From Sphingobacterium haloxyli (GTDB lineage Bacteria; Bacteroidota; Bacteroidia; Sphingobacteriales; Sphingobacteriaceae): a stretch of DNA of 64,000 nt. Position 1 is the stretch's first letter. Each line of letters starts with the position of its first letter. Of this stretch, positions 16,899 through 23,586 are shown one piece after another. The notes under the pieces were generated by a model. It had not been told where the DNA came from, made no database searches, and was given only the letters and a program-made list of their open reading frames with translations. The translations under genes were made by a program, and so were the position numbers. The stretch lies in assembly GCF_002980525.1 (NCBI RefSeq), contig NZ_PVBQ01000010.1, positions 78,502 to 142,501 of the forward strand. Direction: 5' to 3'.

Positions 16899-18314
16899 TT
16901 AATATGCATTCTTTTCACCACGTATCATGTTCAGCGCGGTCATGCATACGATCTTAAAATCGAGCATGGCCGACCAGTTACTCATATATTCCAGATCGTA
17001 CTCTACGCGCTTGGCCATCAGTCCGGGATCTTTTGTCTCGCCGCGATAGCCGTTTACTTGTGCCCACCCCGTAATACCAGGTTTTACGAAGTGTCGTACC
17101 ATATAATGCTGGATCAGTTTGCTATAATGTTCTGTGTGCGATAACATATGAGGCCGCGGTCCGACCACGCTCATTTGCCCTAAGAATACGTTGATAAATT
17201 GCGGAAATTCATCTAAATTGGTCTTACGCAGAAACTTACCGATGGGCGTAATGCGTTTATCTTCTTTTGTAGCTTGCGCTTTGTCCGAATCGCGGTTTAC
17301 CACCATACTCCGAAATTTATAACAGCCAAATGTTTGATTATTCCTTCCTGACCGGGGCTGCTTAAAAAATATCGGACCAGGGCTTTGAATTTTGATAAGT
17401 AGACCGACAATAGGCACTAACCAGCTTAATATAAAGATAATAACAACACTCGAGATGAAGATATCGACGATGCGTTTCTTTATTCGGTTTTCCATGGTGG
17501 ACAAGGACTCCTCGTGCGATCGCAACACGGGAAGTTCCATCTGCAGCGAATTACTGCCAGTTCCGCGATAAGGCATACTCGCACCCGTAGTCACAAAGTT
17601 TAACTGCACACATTGATAGTCCGCCGCCATAATAAGCTCTTGGCTACAGTCGGAGATATCCGGGGAATTAATAAGAAATACATCGTGAATGCCAAGTTTA
17701 GAGACCTCTTCAAAATACCGGCGAAACTGCGCAACTTTCTCGGCTTTGCTCCGCTGTTCCACTTCATCATAGTATTTAATGGTATTGACATGGTAAAAAG
17801 CGTGATTTTGTCCGAAGCTTTCCTCTACCGACGCTAAATAGTGATGATGCCCAATTAGCGCCACGGTTTTGCTCCATCGAAAACGCTTGGATAGCACAGT
17901 ATAGACATAGGTAAGGGCAAATCTCGACAAGGCCGCATATAGCAATACCATGATTGTGACACCAGTCAAAAAGTAGAAGAAGCCTATAAACCGGTGCCCA
18001 ATTAAGGCACATCCGGTGAAGACTGCTAACAGCAATAAGACCGTGCGCAATGTCTGCCGGAATACATTCTCCAGCCTTTCGACTGTAACGTCCGCATATA
18101 GCCGCAGATATAGCGCCGAAACGATGGCGACCAGATTAAACAATGTCCAGAGGGAATAATAATTCGTGGATTGCACCTCCTGCGGACTCACGATACCATT
18201 GACCGTCAACAATGAAAACGCCACGACAAAACATACATTCAAACAGATGGTGTCTGTCAAAACGAGTAGTATTTTTAGGTAAGCTAAAACGCGATTTTGA
18301 ACATATCTGTACAT
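16899..18314 (-). CDS. Polyprenyl-phosphate sugar-1-phosphate transferase (WcaJ/PssY-like EPS initiating enzyme)
   Basis: A 471-residue membrane protein. Four N-terminal hydrophobic helices (about residues 10-130) and a Rossmann-like middle precede the catalytic bacterial sugar transferase domain, which starts with KKRIVDIFISSVVIIFILSW near residue 283 and continues IKIQSPGPIFFKQPRSGRNN, CYKFRSM, RKTNLDEFPQFINVFLGQMS, VGPRPHM and VKPGITGWAQVNGYRG. These are the conserved motifs of the family that loads the first sugar phosphate onto undecaprenyl phosphate. Glucose-1-phosphate is the commonest substrate for this architecture, but galactose is possible. First gene of the EPS operon, so it starts both the operon and the pathway. 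Confidence 0.94.
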   Translation of the reverse strand: MYRYVQNRVLAYLKILLVLTDTICLNVCFVVAFSLLTVNGIVSPQEVQSTNYYSLWTLFNLVAIVSALYLRLYADVTVERLENVFRQTLRTVLLLLAVFTGCALIGHRFIGFFYFLTGVTIMVLLYAALSRFALTYVYTVLSKRFRWSKTVALIGHHHYLASVEESFGQNHAFYHVNTIKYYDEVEQRSKAEKVAQFRRYFEEVSKLGIHDVFLINSPDISDCSQELIMAADYQCVQLNFVTTGASMPYRGTGSNSLQMELPVLRSHEESLSTMENRIKKRIVDIFISSVVIIFILSWLVPIVGLLIKIQSPGPIFFKQPRSGRNNQTFGCYKFRSMVVNRDSDKAQATKEDKRITPIGKFLRKTNLDEFPQFINVFLGQMSVVGPRPHMLSHTEHYSKLIQHYMVRHFVKPGITGWAQVNGYRGETKDPGLMAKRVEYDLEYMSNWSAMLDFKIVCMTALNMIRGEKNAY

Positions 18315-18669
18315 TATCTTTCAATTATGTGTTTATATAAAATATTTAAAAGAATTATTAAACTAAAAAGACTATATCGATACATACCAGATCCATTATT
18401 ATCCTATAACGATAGGACAAGGCACTAAAGTTCACTGTGGCGATTTAACACCACTTCCAAAAAATTTGACTACGACAAACGAATAGGTCGTACCGCGACT
18501 GGTTAATTACCGATTAAATTTCTTCTTTTTTAATTTGTTTAAGTTAATACCTTTGTTTTTCATCCTAAGCACAAACAGTTTTCACAATTTATTCGATTAA
18601 TAATCAAAAACTGTTTGTTTTGAGCGGCAAAGCCACCCCTCAAGAACATAGATTGTAGATTGTAGTCCA
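18315..18669 (-). promoter_or_regulatory. Long structured leader of the EPS operon with two overlapping mini-ORFs
   Basis: About 350 bases lie between the promoter and the first EPS gene. On the minus strand they hold a 29-codon ORF (18649 to 18560, product starting MFLRGGFAAQNKQF) whose TGA overlaps the ATG of an 18-codon, lysine-rich ORF (18563 to 18507, MKNKGINLNKLKKKKFNR). Hairpins: a perfect 11-bp inverted repeat at 18572-18582/18607-18617 inside the first ORF, a 6-bp stem at 18471-18492, and a 6-bp stem with a tetraloop at 18402-18417. Long leaders before capsule operons often host antitermination or attenuation; that function is inferred here. No upxY or rfaH-like gene is in the window. 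Confidence 0.6.
18651..18666. repeat. 16-bp repeat, copy 1 (heptad ATTGTAG type)
   Basis: Identical in all 16 bases to 13541-13556. It lies at the predicted start of the EPS transcript, just before the first leader mini-ORF. Confidence 0.5.
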
Positions 18670-18677
18670 CAAATGTA
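18670..18677 (-). promoter_or_regulatory. EPS operon promoter, -7 box
   Basis: On the minus strand the box reads TACATTTG, matching the Bacteroidota consensus TAnnTTTG. It is the last match before the EPS leader and puts the transcript start near 18665, about 350 bases before the first EPS gene. No well-spaced -33 TTTG is seen. Confidence 0.6.
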
Positions 18678-18844
18678 ATTATTTTTTACAAAGTAAGAAT
18701 AGGTTTCGGATTAATTTTGTATTAAATTATCACAGATGTATTTTATAATCAGTGTTATAGGCTACTATAAACCGAGACAATTACACGTTTCTTTGCGCCC
18801 CTAAGCGTCCGAGGGTAGATATTTAGGATAAACCCATGTACAAA

Positions 18845-18866
18845 GAGGGGGCACACTGCGCCCCCA
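18845..18866 (-). terminator. Possible terminator after the small lipoprotein gene
   Basis: GGGGGC pairs with GCCCCC around a short loop. On the minus strand it follows the stop codon of the 58-codon lipoprotein gene by 16 bases and is followed by CTCTTTG, a weak U-tract. Likely separates that gene from the EPS leader. Confidence 0.45.
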
Positions 18867-18882
18867 GCACTTTCCTTATGAT

Positions 18883-19059
18883 TTAACGTTTTCTGCCGCC
18901 CGTTACTTTCGAAATGATCCAAATAATGACGGCAATAATGGCCACAACGAGGAGAATGCCACTCCACACGCCGGCTTTGAAAATTCCTTCGATAACATTA
19001 CAGCTACTAAACAGGAATATACCCGATGAGAATAATAATATCTGTGTAAATCTTTTCAT
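18883..19059 (-). CDS. Small lipoprotein with one membrane helix
   Basis: A 58-codon ORF. The signal sequence MKRFTQILLFSSGIFLFSSC ends in a lipobox with Cys20. It is followed by NVIEGIFKAGVWSGI and one hydrophobic helix (ILLVVAIIAVIIWII), ending in a basic tail GGRKR. Very short proteins of this layout (Cys, then GIFKAG-W-G, then a helix) are widespread in Bacteroidota; some are carried in databases under unreliable names such as phosphatidate cytidylyltransferase, for which they are far too short. Function unknown. It starts 53 bases after the end of the acyltransferase gene on the same strand. Confidence 0.8.
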   Translation of the reverse strand: MKRFTQILLFSSGIFLFSSCNVIEGIFKAGVWSGILLVVAIIAVIIWIISKVTGGRKR

Positions 19060-19112
19060 AATAGTTGTTTTACAATAAGAACAAACAGCATATTAAAAAG
19101 TTTTGCGCGCTA

Positions 19113-21002
19113 TTAGCCCTCGGTATCGTGCTGGGGTTGGCTTGGGAATATTCTTTCGCTAAAAATCGATCTGTATTGTTCTGTACCAAAGGTGGAGAAA
19201 TGGTCGGCATCGTACATATAGCTTTCGGCGCCATCTGTACTTTTTAGCAACGGAGAGCGGTACACGTCTATATATTTATCGGCGATTTTCGATGTCTTGA
19301 GATAATTATTGGCACTGGTCCGGTAGGCTTGTAGATAGTTTTGCGGATCGATCCCAAATTTGAGATGCAGTGTTTCTATAGCGGGATACTCTACTGTATA
19401 GCTTTCCGTTTGTCCGATATAGATCACGGGAATATTCTTTTCGGCAAAATACGCTTCTATGGAATCGAGATAGTCGTTTACCTCGCTTTTTTTGTAGCCA
19501 GCGTAGTTGGCGGATAGAATGACTTTATCAATCCGGTTGGAATGCTGCGGCAAATACTGCCCATAGATATAATGCATCAGAGACGTGGGGCCGGCAAAAA
19601 TGGGTTTTACATGGGGGGCAGGAAATACATCGTCGCCCGTTGCCTGTAACAGGTTGACGTTGTTTTCGTTTGCCAGCTGCTGTAAGGTATGGGCGAACAT
19701 GCCTGCATGGCAATCGCCTAACAGGAGATAGTTTGGCTGGGTTTCGGAAAACTGAAATAGCCGTGTTGTATCGAAATCTTCAAACCGAGCGCGCGATAGC
19801 AAATGGGCACCCCCAAATCCGTATTGCGCAGCGGCGCGCTCTCTCGGGTATTGATGATGAAAGGCAATAAGGTTGGCCTCCTGTGGATTTGCGAACAGTT
19901 TGTGAAGGGGAAATTGTGTCCCGAGGAAGGTGGTCGTGATAACGACGAGTGCTGTAGCCAATAACCATTTAGGTGCGCGCAAAAAGCTCCGTATTTCCAC
20001 AAAGCGGTAAGATAGGGCGCCTAACACGAAGGAAAGTACGAAAACGGCTAAAAGGTAATACCATTGCCGTGAGAATGAAAAATAAGTCCCCAACACGATC
20101 AGTGGCCAATGCCACAAATACCAAGAATAGGAACTGGCGGCAACAAATCTTACCGCGGAAAGCCGGTATAGTTTAAAGTCGCTTCGTACGGAAATAAGTA
20201 ATCCTGTTGCAATGACAGGGATCAGGGTGAATACGGAGGGCCAACCGGACGACCGCATCTCCAAGAGACCGCTGACCGATAGCAGTAAGATTACTGTACA
20301 TGCTATCGCTATCGTATTCCGTATACGCGAGCTAAGCAACTGCCGAAAAGATTTTTCGTGCAAGAACACAATCCCTCCTACCAATAACTCCCATGCCCGG
20401 GTATGGAACATATAAAAGGTAAACGACTGGTTTCTCGGGGCGTAGTATAGCATGCAACATGCCGACATTGCGCCTAGTACGTAAAGAAAATAACGATCGT
20501 ACTGGGACCGATTACCCGTCAGCCGTCTAAGCCCCATCAACACTAATGGATATAGAACGTAAAATTGCCATTCGATGGATAGTGACCAGGTATGGAGCAG
20601 GAAATTTAGCTGAGACGCGGGCTGAAAATAGCCGGAAGACAGGTAATAATAGATATTGGAAACGAAGAGGCTACTGGACAGCGCAAATCGACTAAAGTCA
20701 TATAGTTTTATGCCTAATACAAAATATAGGAGGATATAAAAGAAGATAATTAGCACCAGTAGTGCGGGTAATATACGCGTTAACCGGCGTTGATAGAAGT
20801 CGACCAAACGGAAGGTACCTTGATCCATCCGTCCTAAAATCATCTTGGTCATGAGATAGCCCGATAACACAAAGAATATATCGACTCCCATATAGCCATC
20901 ATTAAAATAAGGTAACCCCAAATGAAATAGGACAACAGATACGATAGCAATCGCGCGCAGAAACGCTATATCGTATCGGAAATCTATTTTTCTGGCAGGC
21001 AT
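19113..21002 (-). CDS. OafA/YrhL-like acyltransferase 3 with C-terminal SGNH domain
   Basis: A 629-residue protein. Residues about 1-360 are a ten- to eleven-helix acyltransferase-3 domain starting with RYDIAFLRAIAIVSVVLFHL and DIFFVLSGYLMTKMI, with the family Arg and His residues of the first helices. Residues about 400-620 are periplasmic and SGNH-like: YLLLGDCHAGMFAHTL corresponds to block I and DADHFSTFGTEQYRSIF carries the terminal Asp-x-x-His. Proteins of this two-part build O-acetylate or otherwise acylate surface glycans such as O-antigen, peptidoglycan or EPS; the nearby EPS operon is the obvious candidate substrate. Odd: the block I Ser of the usual GDSH is Cys here. Transcribed from its own promoter. 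Confidence 0.9.
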   Translation of the reverse strand: MPARKIDFRYDIAFLRAIAIVSVVLFHLGLPYFNDGYMGVDIFFVLSGYLMTKMILGRMDQGTFRLVDFYQRRLTRILPALLVLIIFFYILLYFVLGIKLYDFSRFALSSSLFVSNIYYYLSSGYFQPASQLNFLLHTWSLSIEWQFYVLYPLVLMGLRRLTGNRSQYDRYFLYVLGAMSACCMLYYAPRNQSFTFYMFHTRAWELLVGGIVFLHEKSFRQLLSSRIRNTIAIACTVILLLSVSGLLEMRSSGWPSVFTLIPVIATGLLISVRSDFKLYRLSAVRFVAASSYSWYLWHWPLIVLGTYFSFSRQWYYLLAVFVLSFVLGALSYRFVEIRSFLRAPKWLLATALVVITTTFLGTQFPLHKLFANPQEANLIAFHHQYPRERAAAQYGFGGAHLLSRARFEDFDTTRLFQFSETQPNYLLLGDCHAGMFAHTLQQLANENNVNLLQATGDDVFPAPHVKPIFAGPTSLMHYIYGQYLPQHSNRIDKVILSANYAGYKKSEVNDYLDSIEAYFAEKNIPVIYIGQTESYTVEYPAIETLHLKFGIDPQNYLQAYRTSANNYLKTSKIADKYIDVYRSPLLKSTDGAESYMYDADHFSTFGTEQYRSIFSERIFPSQPQHDTEG

Positions 21003-21039
21003 TTCGCGGGTTGTTATGGATAAGTTTATTTCTTCACTG

Positions 21040-21047
21040 CAAATATA
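21040..21047 (-). promoter_or_regulatory. Promoter -7 box of the OafA-like gene
   Basis: TATATTTG on the minus strand, 37 bases before the ATG at 21002; a full match to TAnnTTTG. Confidence 0.6.
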
Positions 21048-21105
21048 AAAACTATTGTTGTTTTATTTGTTCATATAAAGTTAATAGACCGAAGGAGGTA
21101 AGACT

Positions 21106-21153
21106 ATGTTGTATTTCTTAACTTTGTGGCTTGCAATCGGTAGGAGAACATGA
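21106..21153 (+). other. 15-codon upstream ORF with a perfect Shine-Dalgarno, overlapping the sigma factor start
   Basis: AAGGAGGT at 21092-21099 is followed six bases later by an ATG that opens a 15-codon frame (MLYFLTLWLAIGRRT). Its TGA at 21151-21153 overlaps the ATG of the sigma factor gene at 21150. Such a strong Shine-Dalgarno is rare in this window. A TAACTTTG box at 21119-21126 inside it could instead be the sigma gene promoter, in which case this ORF would not be on that transcript. Confidence 0.4.
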
Positions 21154-21725
21154 AAATAAGCGAAGATGATTTACGACGGCAAATAGCGAGGGGCGATGAA
21201 AGAGCTTTCGCTAGGTTCTATTATCAGTATCAAGATACCGTTGCGAAACATGCTTTTCGTATATTGAAGGACCGGGAACAGACAAGGGAAATTGTGCAGG
21301 ATGTGTTCTTGAGCCTTTGGAAGAAGCACAGCGTATTTCTAACCATCGTCGACTTGGATGCTTATCTTTATATAGCAACCAAAAATAGCTGCCTAGCTTC
21401 TATCCGTGCGCGTATCCGGGAACAGGGGAAAGTAGAAGTTTGGAAAGAAGAGCAGACGTACATGCATTCCACGCCGGACGAGCATACGGACCCAGTATAT
21501 GAACTATTAGATCGTGCCATAGACGACTTGCCTCCGCAACAACAAAAGGTCTACTTGCTGAGCCGGCACAGCCGGAAAAAATACGCGGAGATCGCCGACG
21601 AACTAAATATTTCCAAAGAAACTGTTAAGAAGTATTTACAGCTAGCCAACCAATCTATCCAATCGTACATCAAAAAACATAAAGACGCCGTTATTTCTTT
21701 ACTTCTCTCGTTTTTTATTAGCTAA
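21150..21725 (+). CDS. ECF-type RNA polymerase sigma factor (sigma-70 region 2/4)
   Basis: A 191-residue protein with region 2 at about residues 8-75 (RGDERAFARFYYQYQDTVAKH, REIVQDVFLSLWKKH) and a region 4 helix-turn-helix at about 120-175 (LDRAIDDLPPQQQKVYLLSR, YAEIADELNISKETVKKYLQ). No region 1 or 3, as in ECF factors. This belongs to the branch that pairs with FecR-type anti-sigma factors in Bacteroidota. A local AGGAG precedes the ATG at 21150. Its likely targets are the fecR-susC-susD genes downstream, switched on when ligand binding by the SusC-like receptor is relayed through FecR. Confidence 0.93.
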   Translation: MKISEDDLRRQIARGDERAFARFYYQYQDTVAKHAFRILKDREQTREIVQDVFLSLWKKHSVFLTIVDLDAYLYIATKNSCLASIRARIREQGKVEVWKEEQTYMHSTPDEHTDPVYELLDRAIDDLPPQQQKVYLLSRHSRKKYAEIADELNISKETVKKYLQLANQSIQSYIKKHKDAVISLLLSFFIS

Positions 21726-22167
21726 GACTGTCTTCTGGGCCTTCTGGATTCAGCCCGGTATTCTCCTCCTTATCTGGATAGCCGTCGTCCTCTACATCGG
21801 GGTCTTGTTGTGCCGGTTGGACGGACAGGTCTTCATCCATTTCATCTAGTTGTACGGAATCGTCTACTAAGACATCATCGAAATTGTCGATTTCGCCCTC
21901 AAGTGGTTCCTTCTTATCTTGATATTCGTTTTGTGTGTACGGGTTTTCCTCATCGTAGGTAGAGTTATTATCCTCACCTTGCGGAGCCGCGGTATCGTAG
22001 GGCAATGGGTGATCATACGCATTATCGCCGGTTTCGGGATCTAACTCAAAGCTGTCTTCTGCTTCGTTAAATTCTAAATCCTCTCCCGTTGGCTCTTGGG
22101 TCTCCTGCTTATCTGTATCGTCCAATGGTACACTGGGTGCATTGTCTTTCTTATTTGTATCTTCCAT
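21718..22167 (-). CDS. Very acidic, probably disordered hypothetical protein
   Basis: A 149-codon ORF opposite the sigma/fecR genes, overlapping the 3' end of the sigma gene by eight bases. The product is dominated by Asp, Glu, Pro, Gln and Asn with only a few hydrophobic residues, no Cys and no signal peptide, for example DDSVQLDEMDEDLSVQPA. This predicts an intrinsically disordered, strongly negatively charged protein. I do not recognise a family. Coding is supported by its length on a non-overlapping stretch (22.17-21.73 kb) and by the absence of any competing ORF there; function is unknown. Confidence 0.65.
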   Translation of the reverse strand: MEDTNKKDNAPSVPLDDTDKQETQEPTGEDLEFNEAEDSFELDPETGDNAYDHPLPYDTAAPQGEDNNSTYDEENPYTQNEYQDKKEPLEGEIDNFDDVLVDDSVQLDEMDEDLSVQPAQQDPDVEDDGYPDKEENTGLNPEGPEDSLS

Positions 22168-22296
22168 ATTGCTGTATTTATGCTATAGTAAAAGAACTGC
22201 TATGCTGGCTAAATGTTTTTATTTCTGCAAAAAGTTAGATCGAATACCCCCTTTTATACATAGACCGGCATCTTTATAGGTAAAGCTAGCGCCGAC

Positions 22297-23520
22297 ATGG
22301 ACAACAACATACATCGTATCTCGTATTTTCTACAGAAATATTTAGATGATGATATCTCAACAGCGGAGTTATCGCTACTCCACACCCTATTGGAAGAGAG
22401 CGACGAAGACGACATCAAGGCGGCTTTTGACCTTATTTGGAACAATACACCGCTATCACCAGATAATACCGATCCTTTATTTTCCAACGAAGAGGCCGAT
22501 GCTGTGCTTCGGGATATCATAACGCAGGTTCCGGTGACGCGTCGAAAAACGAAGTGGAAGGTCATGACAGCCTATGCGCTAGCGGCCTGTGCCGTGGGGG
22601 CCCTGTTGACGTTTGCCTGGATCCATTTGAACCGAGAGACGTCGTTTCCCCAAGAGGCTGTATCCATCGTCTCACAGAAAATCGAACAAGATGTGGATCC
22701 TGCGCAAGAAGAGGCCATTCTTACATTAGAAGGAGGAGAGACGTTATCCCTGCACGATATCAAAGCTGGAGATAGTATCCGGATGGGTGACATAAAGTTG
22801 GTAAACACCGACGGTTTGCTTTCTTATGAGCCAGCACAGGTTGAAGGCCCCGGAACACAGCACTTCGTACAGACACCCAAAGGCGGACAGATTAGTATGA
22901 AACTACCCGATGGTACGAAGGTGTGGCTCAACGCCGATTCACGTATTACATTCCTATCTAACTTGGGCGTGAAAGATCGCGAGGTAACGGTAACGGGAGA
23001 GGTATACTTCGAGGTAGCAAAATTGGACGGTAAACGGTTTACGGTAAAAAGTACGTCGGGCGAAATCGAAGTATTGGGCACTAAGTTCAATGTACGCGCC
23101 TACCCAGAAGATAAATCTATGCAAACGGCACTGGTTGAAGGAAGCTTGGCAATAAAAACGAGCTCGGATCGGGTTGTCCTTAAACCTAATCAAGTAGGTG
23201 TTGCATCAGCCTCTCAGCGGATCTCGGTATCTCAACACGGGCATATCGCGGATATCATCGCCTGGAAAAATGGTTTGTTTTTGTTCGAGAACACGACACT
23301 CGCCGATGTGGGCCGACAGTTAGGCCGCTGGTATAATATTCAGGTGCAGTTGGGCGACGGTTTGGCCGTCCAACGGATTACGGGAAAGATAACCAGAGAC
23401 GTCAAGCTTTCCGAAGTCATGAAAATGCTACACTATTTAGGAATAGAATCGAAGTTAAAAGATAATAAATTGATCATGATACAAAACGAACATGCCTATG
23501 AAAAAACAATTAAAATGTAA
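22297..23520 (+). CDS. FecR-family anti-sigma factor
   Basis: A 407-residue inner-membrane protein. An N-terminal cytoplasmic part (about 1-85, MDNNIHRISYFLQKYLDDD) would hold the sigma factor, a single helix lies at about 88-108 (VMTAYALAACAVGALLTFAW), and the periplasmic FecR domain contains HFVQTPKGGQISMKLPDGTK, VWLNADSRITF, GEVYFEVAKLDGKRFTV and GTKFNVRAY. The C-terminus (about 320-400) matches the DUF4974 domain with ITGKITRDVKLSEVMKML. It sits between the sigma factor gene and the SusC-like receptor gene, the standard cell-surface signalling order in Bacteroidota. Probably both inhibits and activates its sigma factor in response to the receptor. Confidence 0.94.
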   Translation: MDNNIHRISYFLQKYLDDDISTAELSLLHTLLEESDEDDIKAAFDLIWNNTPLSPDNTDPLFSNEEADAVLRDIITQVPVTRRKTKWKVMTAYALAACAVGALLTFAWIHLNRETSFPQEAVSIVSQKIEQDVDPAQEEAILTLEGGETLSLHDIKAGDSIRMGDIKLVNTDGLLSYEPAQVEGPGTQHFVQTPKGGQISMKLPDGTKVWLNADSRITFLSNLGVKDREVTVTGEVYFEVAKLDGKRFTVKSTSGEIEVLGTKFNVRAYPEDKSMQTALVEGSLAIKTSSDRVVLKPNQVGVASASQRISVSQHGHIADIIAWKNGLFLFENTTLADVGRQLGRWYNIQVQLGDGLAVQRITGKITRDVKLSEVMKMLHYLGIESKLKDNKLIMIQNEHAYEKTIKM

Positions 23521-23586
23521 TTGCCAATTGAGAAATAACCGCATTATGAAAGACAAGTTAAAAACGAAAAACGCTAGATCTAAAAA

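Noticed and set aside
18845..18866. GGGGGC/GCCCCC hairpin as a riboswitch part of the EPS leader
   Set aside because: It lies upstream of the EPS -7 box and is better explained as the 3' end of the small lipoprotein transcript.
18755..18967. 70-codon minus-strand ORF starting inside the small lipoprotein gene
   Set aside because: Different frame from the lipoprotein with its clear lipobox; runs across the hairpin after it.
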